A stretch of DNA of 64,000 bases from Cardinalis cardinalis (GCA_014549065.1 JACDOX010000265.1:248001-312000), one strand, 5' to 3'; positions 1 through 13,730 are shown, counted from the first letter of the stretch. Notes: generated by a model not told the origin, from the sequence alone. A program made the numbers and translations.

Positions 1-3000
1 AATTNAAAGATTTTTTTTTGGCCTATATAGTTCAAATTTGCCCTATCTAATAGCAAGTCTTAGAGTTTTTTTCAACAAAAGACTGTGGCTGTCAGACCAA
101 TATTGATGAGAACTTTGATGTCGTTTTATTTATTAGGTTTTCTTACAAAACTGCTTTCCAGTAAGGAATGGATAGGGAATGGGGTTTAAATTTTAACCTT
201 TCCTTCCATAGCTTAGGTGGTGAAATAACTAGTAAATCTTATAAAAATGCAGTACCCAGGTTAAAATGATTCAAATTTATGTTTGATAATCCTATCTTTC
301 CATCTTTGGAAGAAAGCATTGACAGCTAAATTAGGAAATTTTCTTGTCTCCAGNCAGAGGGACTGAAATATCAGATGACGATGAGCTTGAGGTGTAATTG
401 GCATGGAAAGCACTGGATGGTCATTCTCTGAAATGCTCCTGGGTAATAGCCAATTTCATCACAGGGAACTGTGTGCCCAGAACACCAGAGACTGCTAAAA
501 GTGAAAATGGTGCAAATGTCCATCCCTCCAGATATTCAGAACCTATGAAAATGTGANCTCTAGTTGTTTCCCTAGAGGAAATGAAGGATTCTTATTTGTC
601 ACCTGTGTATTCAAGGTGTACACAATGGATCTAATTCCCTCTAAGATTTTACTGCATTCTGAAAACTTTCAGAAAGATTTACTTATCTTTAATCCCTGTT
701 AATTCCTCAGAAATACTTATACGACAATTTCATTTGCTGTTGTCCCATGTATGTGTGATACAGTCACATGCCAGGATATCAAATTTCTCTGCTAAACTAA
801 AGAATAATATACGGCAATATTTGTCTAAGTTTGATTAACTTAGAAATTTATTGTAATTTCTACAGAAGTGGTACAACAATAATGTATCTGTAGGATGTGT
901 TCTCTCTTATTCACATTGTTTTCTCTTGTTCTTTCAATTTAAATAAATGGCTTGTTATCTAAAGGACAATCTTCTGGACAAGGTTTTGCATAACAATTTC
1001 TTTTAAATAATAATTTCTTTTGCATCTGTCATATTATTTTCCCTTTTTCTTTTAATTTTGAAATTAATCTTTCTTCAAAAAAATTTAAAATTTGGTGGGG
1101 ATTCTTAAATTTTCTAGATACACTTGCTTAAAGCAAACACAGTTAAANATAGTTATTTATTTTCTCATGATCCAGTTCCATATCTCTGGACAGCAGATCA
1201 AATTACCAATAATTTGATTAAATGGAAGTCATTATATGTAAAATAGGAAAGCTTCTCCATAATACAATAAGAATGGATAAAANTCAATATATAACAACAT
1301 AATTTCAGAGGCAATTGCTGAACTCTGAAAAAACACTTTGCTTAAATATACATGTAATTATGTTTATGGCATAGTTGAAGAAATATTCATAAAAATAGTT
1401 TATTTCCTTGTAGCTAATTCTGGAAAACCCCCTGATAGGATTTTCCTCCATATTATTTTCTCTAAGAGAATTTGTTATTTGTCTAACATTCAGAAAAAGA
1501 ACCAGCTACTTAAAGATCTTCAATTCTGATGTGTTTTTGTAATGCACAAACATTTTGAAGGATTGCCTACTCTGAATATTATCTTTTGACTGCTTCTTAC
1601 AGCATCAGTGAGGAAAGAGAAAAAGTGATTTAGGATTTCCCAAGAATTCCACTTTATTTTCCAAAAGTGAATTTGTCTCTTGTGTGTATTATATAAATAA
1701 ATAGATAATGTAGAGGGAGTAATTTCCAAAGAAAATGCCACCTTTCCACTTGCCTTTTTGATTGCAAGTAATTATACTTGCAAATAACTGGTGGTTTTTT
1801 ACAAGTACTTAGATGTCTAAGTACCAGATTGGGCCCACCAAAGAAGTAATTAGACACAAATGTGCAATAAAATGAGTCCTCAATTAATTGCAGATTTGAA
1901 AATGCAACACAGAAGTGGAAATTTAGCTACAATATAATTGAATAGGAGAGAGAAAAGAAGAAATCCTTATATGGCAAATCATATATTCCATTATATCTGT
2001 CTAACCACTATATTTTTATTTAGGCATTCAACTTAATAGCAAGCAACCACAAAGTCCTATACCAAGATTCTTCCAGGAAAATAATAATCCTGCATCTTAT
2101 AATAATAAAGCTTAAAACATAAATAGCCTTGGCATTCCCCTAGGACTGTGCAAGACATTAGGCAGAAGCAATTGCAATTTTCCCACAGAAGTTAGATTCA
2201 GGAATTGCATGTGATGGTTTTCTTGCCTTGCACTTGTGAAGGTACGTACATTTCTAAAGAGTGGTTGAGCAAAAGTTATTATTCAAAGTCAAGGATATTT
2301 TAATCTTGATTCATAGAATTACTAGACAAAGGGTAAGAAAGAGAAGTGTGAAAACATCGTTTGTGTCTGCCATGCACTTTTCTAACTGTAGAGGGATATT
2401 AAATCAGCAACAGTTTTTGAGACTTTTAAGGGAGTACCTTAACTAGAATCCTTATTCCTATAGCAGGGTTTATTTCTATAGTTTTCTACTTTGATCTCCA
2501 AAGGTTTCTCCTGTATATAAACCCCTTCATTCTCATATTCATCTACTATATGAGCCAGCACATTTATGTGCCTGCCAATGTCTCAGAGGTTTCTTCTGTA
2601 ATTGCTTTGCAAGAAAGTATTACGATTTCTCATTTCTGGAGACAAATGTCTCAGGCTGTTCTTTTACCTAATGATCACAGACTTCCCATGTGGGCAGACA
2701 TTAACTTATGTGAATATCATGCTTTAAGAAAACCATTATAAACTTTTTGTTGTTTTAAAGCATCCTGGTTACCACATTTACTTCCTAGCAACAGAATAAT
2801 ATTTCCCAGTGAAGTGAAATCATCATCAATAGTGGAAATATTCAAATGACAGAAAGCTGATCAGAAGAAAGATTTAAGACAGCAGTATCAAGCAGAGTGA
2901 AAGATTTAGGAGCAGAAGTCACACTGACTTCCTATTGCTTATTTTTGAAAAACCTCTCTTACTTTCTCATGATTTTTCTTGGGCTCCCAGCTAATTATTC

Positions 3001-4104
3001 TGATTTTCCTCTGAGCATTTGCTGAGTTTGCTGTCCCTCTACGCCCACCACTTCCTCTACCAGTTAAATACACTGATGTGAAAACAGAAAGGAATTTTTC
3101 AAAAAAATGTTTTTCCATTAAATAGCAACGATATATCAACTGTAACTTTAAATGGCAATATATCTGTTTTGACAAAAATTTCACTAGTATAGTACCTAGG
3201 TGTGAAATCAGAAAGAGGAGACAAGACTCATCACTGAAGAAGCACGCTGATGATTGGTGCTAACCTGACTGCATTCATGTGGGTGTGGCTGTTNGACTGC
3301 AGCCATTCCCCATCCCACTGGCCATGAAGCAGGGAAGTACTCTGGCTGCAGCACCGCGTTCCCACCACTCTCCCATTGTCCAGATGGGGATGCAGGGCTA
3401 ATTTACTCCTCACATCTTGGGACTTACTCCAGAACATACAGCTGTGCACCCCTCCACACTGCGGATGTGGACAACTCTGGTGGAAGCATTTCTTTTGAAG
3501 GAGCTTTCAACTTGTTCTGTCCTATGCCAAGAAAATGGCTCAACCATAGAACTGTTGACTGAGAAGAAGAGGAATNGAGAAAGCAGTGTCATTTGCTTTC
3601 TTGTTTTTGTGTATGTCACTGAAACAAACAAATAATTTTCTGTGACACCTGAAATTTGGGGTTGAGTTTACTTCATTATTTTTCTATGACGTAGCATCCC
3701 TGTTATCTAGCCAGCTGTAGTCAGTATGGAAGACACTGACAGCCAATGCTTCCCAAACTTTCAAATCCAAAAAATAACAACTCATGCAGTAAAATCCACT
3801 GAAAACATATCCCTGAATTTATAAAAAATTTACAGACTGCTATATTCTCACACTGAGCAGGGAATTGCTGTACCAGCTTTGGATGATGGATACCATTTAT
3901 AGACACTGTCTACAGCCATTCTAACTTTCTGTCCTGTCTTACCTGCTTGCTCTCTATAGAGAAATGTATCTGGTATATTCCATTGGCAATGGATGTCTGT
4001 TCACAAGGTGATGGCTAAACTCAATTAGAAGATTGGTGCCTGCAAGAGCAATTAGTAAGGTATATGGGCCTTGATTCNAATACCGAAGTCAGAAGTGCAC
4101 TTTC
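1..4104. other. AT-rich unique-looking DNA, no gene seen
   Basis: This stretch shows only short open frames on both strands with no recognisable domain, no splice-bounded coding block and no repeat family I can name. A locally GC-richer patch at about 3,290-3,500 carries overlapping open frames on both strands, which is expected of GC-richer sequence with few stop codons and is not evidence of coding. I infer intergenic or intronic DNA. Confidence 0.6.
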
Positions 4105-4125
4105 CTCTGAACTCTGAACTCTGAA
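4105..4125. repeat. three tandem copies of a 7-bp unit
   Basis: The unit CTCTGAA occurs three times head to tail without mismatch, followed by a further C. It is a very short minisatellite-like slip product inside otherwise unique sequence. Confidence 0.85.
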
Positions 4126-6843
4126 CAGGCTTTAGATAGAGCATTGATTGCTGGAAAAGGATCTGGCACAGTGAATTCAAATGGAAATGGGAATGGTTAC
4201 AAATGTATGAACAACCTGTGGAAAATGCAAAATTGCCCAACTAACTGTGCCAATAATCCAGATGCTGCAGTTGGAATAAATTTTATCATTACTTACCAAA
4301 AGCAGAAAGGAAGAAAAACAATGTATTCAACACAATTTTCTATTAAAGTTTTTTCCAATATACTTTTTTTAAAATTGGAATTATTATTTATGTACTGTGA
4401 AAATTATTCCCCTTTCTGCACTTTTCACTAGACATACATTAAGGTTATGTCAATGTAAGACCAAAGCTTCTCACTCAGAAAATAAAGCTGAGACAAGAAG
4501 GCTTTGTGCTTCAAGGGCACATTGATGCAGAAGTCTAGTGCAGAACTGATGCTGAGATACAGATATTTGCTGAGGTCATCCACCTTAGTACAATGGCTTC
4601 CTATAAATAGGGAAACAAGAATAATTTACTTATGTATGAAGTAGCTGATAACTCTTTACTATAGATGTAAGTTGAAATATGTGTCTGATGCTATCTGTTG
4701 CTGAACATTGACTGCAATTACCATAAGATGGCCTTACTAAAAACAATGTTTGATCTATTTTTTTAACCTTAAGACTAAGCACTTGGACAAAATGTCCTTT
4801 TTTTCATAATTATTTAGTAGAAGCNACCTTTCTAAGACACTGAATATTTATAGGTATGAACATCTGTTTTGTGTAGAACTTCCATATTAGACCATCACTG
4901 AAACTTTCATCTTTCTGCAAACCTTTGAAAAATTATTTTTTGAGGGATGTAATTCTAAAATCTCCATAACAGGTGATATGAAAAAAAAAGTATTGAATCT
5001 GGTCTTGGAACAATGGATATAAAGCATTTTTCACAGTTCTTTGCATTTAGATATATAGATATATAAACATATATACATGTACATACGTATATTTATTTTT
5101 GTATATATGTATTTATGTATAAATTTATGTACATATTAATTATTTAATTACAGTTTAAACCTATTGTGTAGTATAAAGCTTATCTGGTACAACCTAAGAC
5201 AGTATAGAGTACAAGCCCTATCTATTCAGGTTGATGCCTTTGTAATTCACATAGATTTTAGCGCTCTGTGGTTTGGAGTCTTTTCACATTAGCTATAGGT
5301 CCCAGCAGCACCCTGTGTAAAGCAGTCTTTGGTATTTCTCCTCCAAGCCAGGGCTACAGAGTTGTTCAGTCTCCAACCACTTTGGGATGGTACCTCAAAG
5401 TCCTATTCTGTAGGACTGAAGAGAATATAGATTTTGGAGGGAAAGCTGGGTCCAGATGAGGGAAATAGTATTCATAGCAGCAGAAGCAGCAAGAGCAAGA
5501 ACTATGCATCACCAAGAATAACATCCTTTTTTTCCCTTCTCATCTTCGTTGTGGCAGGATTTCATTTGCCAGTCCTTCTGAGAGGTCTGTNGCTAAGTTT
5601 GTGTGAACTAATAAAACAAAAACTAATTGTTTCAAATATGTTTTTGTCTTTATGCATAGAGACTTTTGATTAAAATTAGAACCTATTGTCACTGACATAA
5701 TGGTTATAGTTGGGAATGGAACAATAATAAAAGTCTGACTGTGCACCATCCTGTTGTACGAGAAAAATTGGCGCTATTTTCTTGGTCGAAACATTACTTA
5801 AAACCATAAGATAAATATCCCTTGTAGAAAACAACTAATTCTCTACTCTTTAGACCACAAGAAATGAATAGCTAAGACAGATAACCAGTATCATGCAATT
5901 AGATCTTCAATACAAATTTTATGGTCAGTTCTGCTGAATCCATAGCAATACACATTTGATTTGTGGCTGTGTCATGTGTCTTGAAAAAAGATTTAAAGGG
6001 GAAGAGCATAACAGCTCTTTGGATGTTCTCTTACATGAACCAAAAATTCTAAGTAGACATGAAAATATTCACAGTGCTACTTCTCAGGAAATGGAAAATC
6101 AAGGACCATTTCTGCCAGATAGGGGAAAGAGATTATAGCTATACATATTATAAATGAGAATTTGCACTCATTTTACTCAAAGTCTTAAGACTAAAAGCTA
6201 GTGAAAAAGAAAAATTATATCCTTTGTAGCCCAAGATACAGAAAACTTTTTCTTGTTCTGTCCTGTTCTCTTGATTTGAAAAATGACCTTTACCTAGATT
6301 AAGCCAATTTTCTGTAAAATAGTGGAACATATGTGTGAGTATAGATTTGTCCTGGGAAAGCTTGCTGCAATAGTAGCAGCTAAGTTTTTAGGGACTGGAA
6401 TGCCCAAAAGAATTCTTAAACATCACTAAAATCCAGTCATATACCCTTTGACACGCCAACATCAAAAATGTATTTCTAGTTCACAATAGTTCTGAATTCC
6501 ACTCCTGAGTTCAAGCCAATGTTTGAGGTGTTTTAGTTCAATGTGCTTGCTCATGCTGTTTGTAATTTTCTTCTACGTCTTGTGTAACAAGTGAAAAATA
6601 CATACACGCCTTTGCCCAGTTAGAAGATAGTAAAATTCCAAAAAGAAATAAATTCAAGTTAGAAATTACTGTTGTCATGATTTCTATAGGTATTTTTCAC
6701 TTTTGTTCCTTAGTTATAAAGGCAAGCTTGCCAAGCAAACAGAGTTCAAAGGAAGAGGAGAGAAGTAGATGTCCTTGGAAAATTGAGGAATGTCTGTCTC
6801 CACAGCATGCTTTCTGCCATGAAAAATTTGCATGCAACAAGCA
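4126..6843. other. AT-rich unique-looking DNA with a TA-rich low-complexity patch
   Basis: No gene is recognised. Between about 5,045 and 5,150 the sequence becomes a degenerate alternation of TATATA, ACATAT and GTATAT words, a simple-sequence low-complexity patch. The rest has only short chance ORFs. Confidence 0.6.
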
Positions 6844-6849
6844 AGAATA
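6844..6849. repeat. target-site duplication, left copy (AGAATA)
   Basis: The six bases AGAATA lie directly before the LTR and are repeated exactly directly after it at 7,201-7,206. A 6-bp duplication is characteristic of alpha- and betaretrovirus-like (class II, ERVK-type) integrases. Confidence 0.85.
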
Positions 6850-7200
6850 TGTCGCTATAGAGCGTGACACAGTACAGTGATATAAGACTCCAGCAGAAAG
6901 GTGAAAAAAGGGGGCGTTTTATTGAACCAACANAACTTTTATAGTCTTTCCAGATATTGACGCCCATCTAACACATATACAATGCCCATTGGCCATAGAA
7001 GAGAAACAAAGTTCTCAGTAGACACCCAGAGAGACACGTCACTCTCGAGCCAGCGAGAGTCCATATCTCCCAACTTTCTCTTCTTCCTCTGGTCTCCGTG
7101 GTAATGACCTTGGTGTTCCTTCAGGAGAGATATAGGGCTTCTCCTTATCTTCAGGAGGCCCTGCTGGCTCACAAGGNCAGCACAGAATGTCTTTCCCACA
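6850..7200 (-). mobile_element. solo LTR of a class II (ERVK-like) endogenous retrovirus
   Basis: The 351-bp block begins TGTCGC and ends CCCACA on the plus strand, so it is bounded by TG...CA, and it sits between identical 6-bp AGAATA duplications. Orientation is minus: on that strand there is a TATAAA box (plus positions 6,938-6,943) followed by an AATAAA polyadenylation signal (6,918-6,923). The two signals are only about 15 bp apart, so the polyadenylation signal would lie close to the start of R and R should be short. No gag, pol or env sequence and no second LTR adjoins it, so this is the product of recombination between the two LTRs of a former provirus. The perfect duplication suggests a fairly recent insertion. 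The family name is not known to me; ERVK-like class is inferred from the 6-bp duplication. Confidence 0.85.
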
Positions 7201-7206
7201 AGAATA
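7201..7206. repeat. target-site duplication, right copy (AGAATA)
   Basis: Exact repeat of 6,844-6,849, marking the right edge of the solo LTR. Confidence 0.85.
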
Positions 7207-9161
7207 TATCATAATATGAATAACTTTTGCTGCCAGCATGTTCTGTGATGATGAAAGCATCATTCACCACAATTGTGATCCAAGAGGCTTCCATAGTTAG
7301 GAGATTGATAGAGGTATGAGGACAGAAACTGTTCTTAGTGCCCTGTTATGCCAAGGTGTCCTGTAGGCATTAACCCATTTTCTCTTTGCTGTGCTTCTGC
7401 CACCTCCCCCATTACAATGCTGAAGTTTTTCTCTAGCTTTTCAGCACAAAGTGTGAGATGCAGGAGATTGACAAGCTGATGAGGTACATGGGTATGAGAA
7501 GTTTCAGAGCAGGAAAGATACTGCATTGTGCTAGAGACAGAAATATTTGTTTTTATCTAGCTGAAGTCCAAAAATGTATTTTCCNTGTATTTACATGTCC
7601 AGGAGGAAACTGTGGCCACCAGCACATGAAACAGTACAGCTTTGCAAAGACTCCTTTATTCCCTCTGGGACACTTCCCAACTTAACTTCCTTTTAGAATG
7701 AATCATACTCCCAGCAAAACCACAGCACAATAGACTTTGTCTAGCTCTGCTTAAATTTGGGTAGTATTGTGCAGCATTTTGGATTTCTGTTTTTGTCAGT
7801 GTTTATTCGTGTTTTGTTTTTCTTAGAAACAGATGTGTTTTTTTCTTTATATGACCATTTTTCATTATACTTCACCCTGGATAGATTTTCAAATGTTCCA
7901 TTAATTTTGGTTAGAGAAGGATAGAATAATCAACCCAAGGCTCAAAATTAAATTTGTTTACTGTTGTATTCAATGTCATTGCAAATTGTGCAGGATTTTA
8001 GCTGAATACAAAAGGTGACTTGTCAGGTTCTTAAGAGAGGAACCATGATTTCTCAATTATCCATAAAATACCTAAGACAATGCAGATCAGTGATCCTAAC
8101 TGCTTCGAGGCAATATCGGGACACAACAACTAAATAATAATATATGTATGTTAAAAATAATTCTGTAGCTAATAGACCTACTCATATAACCACTCCAAGA
8201 ATTCTTGTTTAGANTCTTGTTTTTCNTCAGAGATGAAGAACTTTTACACTGGGTTATATTCACTTNATATTATCTTTGCATGCTTCTTCTGTGTGCTTCA
8301 TTTTTTTTTCTCCTTACTGCTCCTGTATTTGTCTGTAAATCATATTGTATATTAAGAAATAATGCTGAAATGTTTACAAGTACCTGTGATGTTGAATCCA
8401 GTTTGCCATCTTTGGNATCTCTTTTCTCCACTGTTTGATTTGATGCAGTTCTATAGTTTTAAAAATAAAGTAAAATAATCAATCAATATGATAATCCTTC
8501 AACAACTGCCAAAATATCCTTTGAGTGTTTGGAATTGTAAANTGTGCTAATTTGCTCCAATATTCCATCCAAATAGTTTGCTGCAGAAGATGTCCCTGTT
8601 ACAAATCGAGCTTGATTTGCTTTTAATGGGTGTAGTTTGTGTAAATCGGGCCATGAATAAAGGTTTAACTTTCTAACATAAAACAAACTTTGAAAAAATG
8701 TATACAGTCTAAAATGAAAACAGATGAAATCCCAGCTCTGAATCTAGTTTGATAAGAGAAGAGCTCACCATGGACCAAGTTTGTCAGTATTCCACCAAAG
8801 TACCATGTATTAAAACATTTGGTATTCAAAGACCTGATCACAGAAAATTGATGAAAGTTCTCATTTACACCAGTAGAAATCCAAACACTTTGAATGTTTT
8901 GTTGGTCTTTATTTAAAGACTTGTGAAAATACAACATATGGTAGGTTTTCATCTTATATGAAACCTAAATCTTTGAAGCACTTTTTTTGTCTGGGTGTGA
9001 ATGAACTACAAAGAGAAAATATGGTTGTCTAAGTCCTCTGCCCTTTTACAGTTCATTTATTGCTCATACACAGAATAAGCCTCAACATTTGCTCATTATT
9101 AAAATATAGAAAGTGCATGGCTTGATAATGTTCAGAAAACTTGAGAAAGGTTGAGAGAGAG
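7207..9161. other. unique-looking AT-rich DNA, no gene seen
   Basis: Only short open frames without recognisable motifs. N bases are relatively frequent here (8,214, 8,226, 8,266, 8,416, 8,542). No repeat family is recognised. Confidence 0.55.
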
Positions 9162-9315
9162 GGAAGGAAGGAAGGAAGGAAGGAAGGAAGGAAGGAAGGA
9201 AGGAAGGAAGGAAGGAAGGNAAGGAAGGAAGGAAGGAAGGAAGGAAGGAAGGAAGGAAGGAAGGAAGGAAGGAAGGAAGGAAGGAAGGAAGGAAGGAAGG
9301 AAGGAAGGAAGGAAG
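9162..9315. repeat. (GGAA)n tetranucleotide microsatellite
   Basis: About 38 uninterrupted copies of GGAA, with a single extra undetermined base at 9,220 that shifts the register. The plus strand is pure purine, the minus strand pure pyrimidine. Open frames across it (Gly-Arg-Lys-Glu repeats on plus, Phe-Leu-Pro-Ser repeats on minus) are products of the 4-bp period read in triplets and are not genes. Tracts of this length are expected to be length-polymorphic, and the assembled copy number may be wrong. Confidence 0.97.
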
Positions 9316-12300
9316 ACGTAGCAGATCTTGAATTAAAAAACACACACAGATTAAAAATTGTGAGGTTTTGTCAGGGAAAGGAATTAATTTAGGCTCACAT
9401 GATTCACAGGGGAGAACTGAGCAGAATTCAGCTCTGGTTCTCAAAAACTTTTCATAAGCCTCTGATTATTTTACAGTCTCCCAGGCTGAGCTTAGAATAT
9501 AATTTTTATAAACAAAATCCAAAAGACATCTTTAGGCCAGCTGGTGTCATAGACAAATTAGGACATATTAAGATTTTTTCCAAACCCAAATGTGGCCTTT
9601 CAGCCTTTTAGCCCTAGCAAATAGCATCTCATTAATCTTCACTGGATTTCTTGCAAATGAAATGCTGTCTAACAGACTATGTAACTCATATAAATCTATA
9701 CAAAAAGTCTATACCAGAGATAAAATAGGAAATCAAGTTTCCATTACCCCTGGTATTCAGTGGAAAAACTGGAGCATTTTCCTCTAATTCTAAATTTACC
9801 TATATCTTTACTTGTATTATAGTATCACNTTGGATTATAATTGTTCCATTATAAATGAAACATACAAAAATATCACTTTTTATCTAAAATTTTCACAGAA
9901 ATAACCCTATCAATATCTGAATAAAATATAAAGAGGGAAATAAAAATAACGAAGGTTTTGAATTTTTTTGAAATAAATACTAACTTTGAAACTGATAGCA
10001 AAATTAGCAAAAAGCATTTTAATCATAGTGTTATGCATGATCCATAATGAAATATATAAATATATTTTTGTTCTTCTTTTTTATTTATGAAAAAGACTTT
10101 TTTTGGTTTATTTTTTGCTCCATTTAAAAATGTGACTAAATTAAAATTCTCAAAGTTTGCCATGTAAAGGGAAAATAATTTCCTGTCAAACTTAATCACT
10201 ATCCATTAGACTCAGAACAGTTTAAAATTTTTTTACATTTCAACATGAAAAGACCTGTTGTTATGGGTCTCTAGCAGAAATTCATGGACTGGTAATTTCT
10301 GAAATAAAAATATATGATATGTAATTGATATGCTCATTATAGAAATCTATAGGGTCAAAAAAGTGTGTTGAGCCAATCATTGCTGTTAAATTAGTACGTA
10401 GGGTGGAAATCATTTAACTTTCTCAAATATGATTCACATAAAGTAAAATAAACCCTGTCAANAAATAAATATTTAGCAAGGACATACTGATTTTAAAAAC
10501 ACCATTTCTAACATGTTGGTAGACATTCTAGCAATGATTGCAGAAAAGTGGNTGAGTAGCTCCTCACAAGGCTTAAAACAGAAAAAAAACCCTTTGAAAC
10601 AGAAACCTCCAGTGACTATTGCAATGCTGTCTTAAACAGCAATTCTTTTTTGTTTTTCTCGAGCTTTCATCATCAGTCTACAATCTACAACAACAGGTTT
10701 TTAAGACTCTGTAAGGAAATTGGTGCTGATGTTAAAAATACCTAGATAGGCACATATTTCTGTAAGTTGCCATCTTGCTTTTTCTCTGCATTTATCAATC
10801 ACTGTTCATTGGCAAGTTGTTCACATGGTGTATGAAAAGACATCCACCTCAAAAATTTTNTGGGAGATTCTCTGCCCATGAATTTATTTGAAACTCTAAG
10901 CTTCCCTGTTGTGGGAGAAATTGATTGATATAGGTTTGCACATATTTAATGCTTATGATACAATTTAGTGTATTCTTTGTCTGACATTTACAAAGAGAAA
11001 ATCCTCTTGCAAAATCTCAGTTTAGTTATTTTTTTGTATTAAATGATGTGCCTTATTTTGGAAATCTTGGGCTACTGGATAAAATTAGCAATCAAGTGTT
11101 CCTGTAAGTATATAAATTTAAAAACAACACTGCTTGTTCTTGAAAAATCTAATCAGTTCTATGAAACCTTTTTTTTTTCCTTTACCCTAAAAAGCACTGT
11201 AGGATCAAGCAATTTTCTTTTGGGACACACAGTTCAGCCAAGATAAGTTATCCCGTTAATGATCAGGACAAAACAGCAATGGGTATGAGTCAGTGAATTA
11301 AATCTTATTCATTCTAAGAGCTTTTCTTCCAATAACACANTGTAATTCTTAATGCTTAATCCAAAAGAAATAGAATAATTGAATTGGCTTAGAGCATCAG
11401 ATATCTTGAAATTATCTAACCATCACTAGCACTGTCAAGTTTTTGAAATTCAAGAAGGTGTCTGATTTCCCTTGGGATAAAAATTTTAAAAATATGTTTG
11501 CCTGCTGATTTTTATTAATTGCTTTTGTGTTTGAGAACATTTTCCAATGCAGTGTTTATAACTTGGTTTCACAAATTGAAAATCACAAATATACATATTG
11601 CTTACATGAATATATTTTTACATTAATAAGGAAAAAAAGGATCAAGTGTTTTAATTTGATAGCAATACTTTTTTACATATTCAAAGAAAATTATATGAAA
11701 CAGATGTCTGCAATATGCAGACAATGCAACTCAGTACATTCACAGAGTTGNTTTTTTTAACAATAAACAATTTTTTTTCTTTGCAGTAAGCCACTTTATT
11801 GAATGGTTATACTAAACCAATTTTCTTTTCTTCTGAACAGCTCAGGGAGAAATTAAAAAAAATTATTTGAAAAAATGTAATTTTTCTCTCCATGTGAAAG
11901 TCCAAAATGTTGGTCAGCAATTCCCACNTAAATACTTAGGTGCCTAACAGCCTGCAGACAACCAAATTGTACCAGAAAAAGTGTTAATGCCCACAGTTTG
12001 GCAATATACTTACTCAGAGGATCTGTCATCTTAGCTGAACCAAGCAGCTCAAAGCGTCATCCAACCTCTGGCTGCTCAGGATTTACAGAACCAGTGTCAC
12101 TGGCTTCAGGTCCCAAAGGAGCTAAACTGATAAGAGCAATCTTTGTATATTTAGAAGTCTCTNGAAGTCTAAGGAATCACAATTATTTTATTAAAAAACC
12201 CTGGCAGAAATGTTGCTGCCTGCCTCTTCAACAGCAGCCTAGAGGATGNCTCAGATGGCCGCCATGAACTACAGAGCTAAAGCACTCACTTCAAAGAAGG

Positions 12301-13710
12301 TCTGCTGTAACCGTTGTGTTTTACAAAGGTGGAACAGAGANATTTCCCATGTTCCCTTCAAACCCAGTACAGCCTTCAGTTATGTAAAATTCAATGCATA
12401 GCTTTGAAGCCTAGAGGGTACTCTAATTCTTTGTAAACTTCTGTCAACACAAAGAGCAGTCACTGTGCCCAACTTTTGTGGACTCTGAGTTTCAGTTCCA
12501 CATACTCAGATTCATCTGAGTTATTAATGCTGGGCAGCTTTCAGCTTTTAGGCATGGAAAAAGAAAATAAGTGATCGAAAATAGTAACTTATGGTAGGTA
12601 ACTACAAGTAAGATAGGGCTTTTTAAAAAATGTATACTTTTAACAGGGTAGTTCTTGGTCAAAAGTCAGAAAGAAACATAGATAGTAGTGGAAGAGGTAA
12701 AACATCTCATGCACTGTTTTTTGATGCATTTCTTAATTGTGAAAATCTGGTTTATATAGCATAAACATNAATGGAGAACCATTTACACAGATTAATCACA
12801 TGAATAGTGCTGCAATAAAACCTGGATCTCTGCTTCAAATGCCCTTTTGCTTTTACNTTTTTATTATTATTGCATTCAAGGTATGCAGCACCAAACAAAA
12901 TGGTCATGAAATGAGCTAGTGAAATAGTCACACATGGATATCTGTGGGAAATAGACTTGTGGTAAGTACATCATGTCAGATAATCAGTGGCCTGGTCTAC
13001 CCTCTGCTAGGAAATNTTTTATGATGAGTCTCTACATTGTAGGTATCTAGAGCTGAGCCAGTCTTGAAGACTCTTTTCTTAGCCCATGAAGAGAAAAAGG
13101 CCTATTTACAGTCAGATACTTTTCATCTTGCTGCTGATGTCTAAATCGAGGCAGAAGTACTGCAATGCAAAAGCACCCTGTTTCTTATGAGCAACTCTAA
13201 TTTAAGTCATCTTGGAATGATAAGATCATTGCAGATAAGTATAAACCCAGTCATTTGACTTGTCTCACTGATGTGAACAAAAGTGTATTCATTTCTTCCA
13301 TGTAAAAGTCTTTGTAATGACCTGATGCAATTTAATCCTCTGACTACAAATCAGATACCTTTTACAGACAGCTTGCAACAAAAGAATGAGGAGAAATTTN
13401 TACAGTATTTGCACCCACGAATCCAAGGAGCTTTTTTCTTGTGTCTTTTTTTATTTGTCCTAATCTAAAATTAAAATACTATATGAATACTCGTTTACTC
13501 TCATACTAAGGTCATTCAAGCTACTCTCTGGTGTTGACAGATAATATTGTTCAGTATGTTTTTCTCTCTGTTTAGCACTTTTCTGGTAAACTTGGGATTT
13601 CTTTGTCTGAGAACTAANTATTCCATGTATTGTCATAAGCAGGCTGCCAGCCTGATTGTGAGAAAACATACTCTTCCAGCAGCTGTTGTCAACATAGAAC
13701 ATCATAAACA
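9316..13710. other. AT-rich DNA, no gene or named repeat seen
   Basis: Several kilobases dominated by A/T runs. Short open frames occur on both strands, the longest about 98 codons on the minus strand at 13,460-13,756, with no recognisable domain. A slightly GC-richer part around 12,000-12,480 shows no splice-bounded frame that I trust. Confidence 0.55.
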
Positions 13711-13730
13711 TCTTTCCAGATCTGGAAAGA
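13711..13730. repeat. perfect 20-bp palindrome
   Basis: The sequence TCTTTCCAGATCTGGAAAGA equals its own reverse complement over all 20 bases, centred on a BglII-type AGATCT hexamer; the flanking bases (A and C) break the symmetry. It could be a dimeric protein-binding site or chance. Confidence 0.9.

Noticed and set aside
4144..4431. 95-codon plus frame with a Gly/Asn-rich start
   Set aside because: The start follows from a short AATGG-type slip repeat, the rest is hydrophobic AT-driven sequence, and there is no splice or promoter context.
9053..9444. Long open frames across 9.05-9.44 kb on both strands
   Set aside because: They are triplet readings of the (GGAA)n microsatellite (Gly-Arg-Lys-Glu and Phe-Leu-Pro-Ser repeats) and carry no information as proteins.
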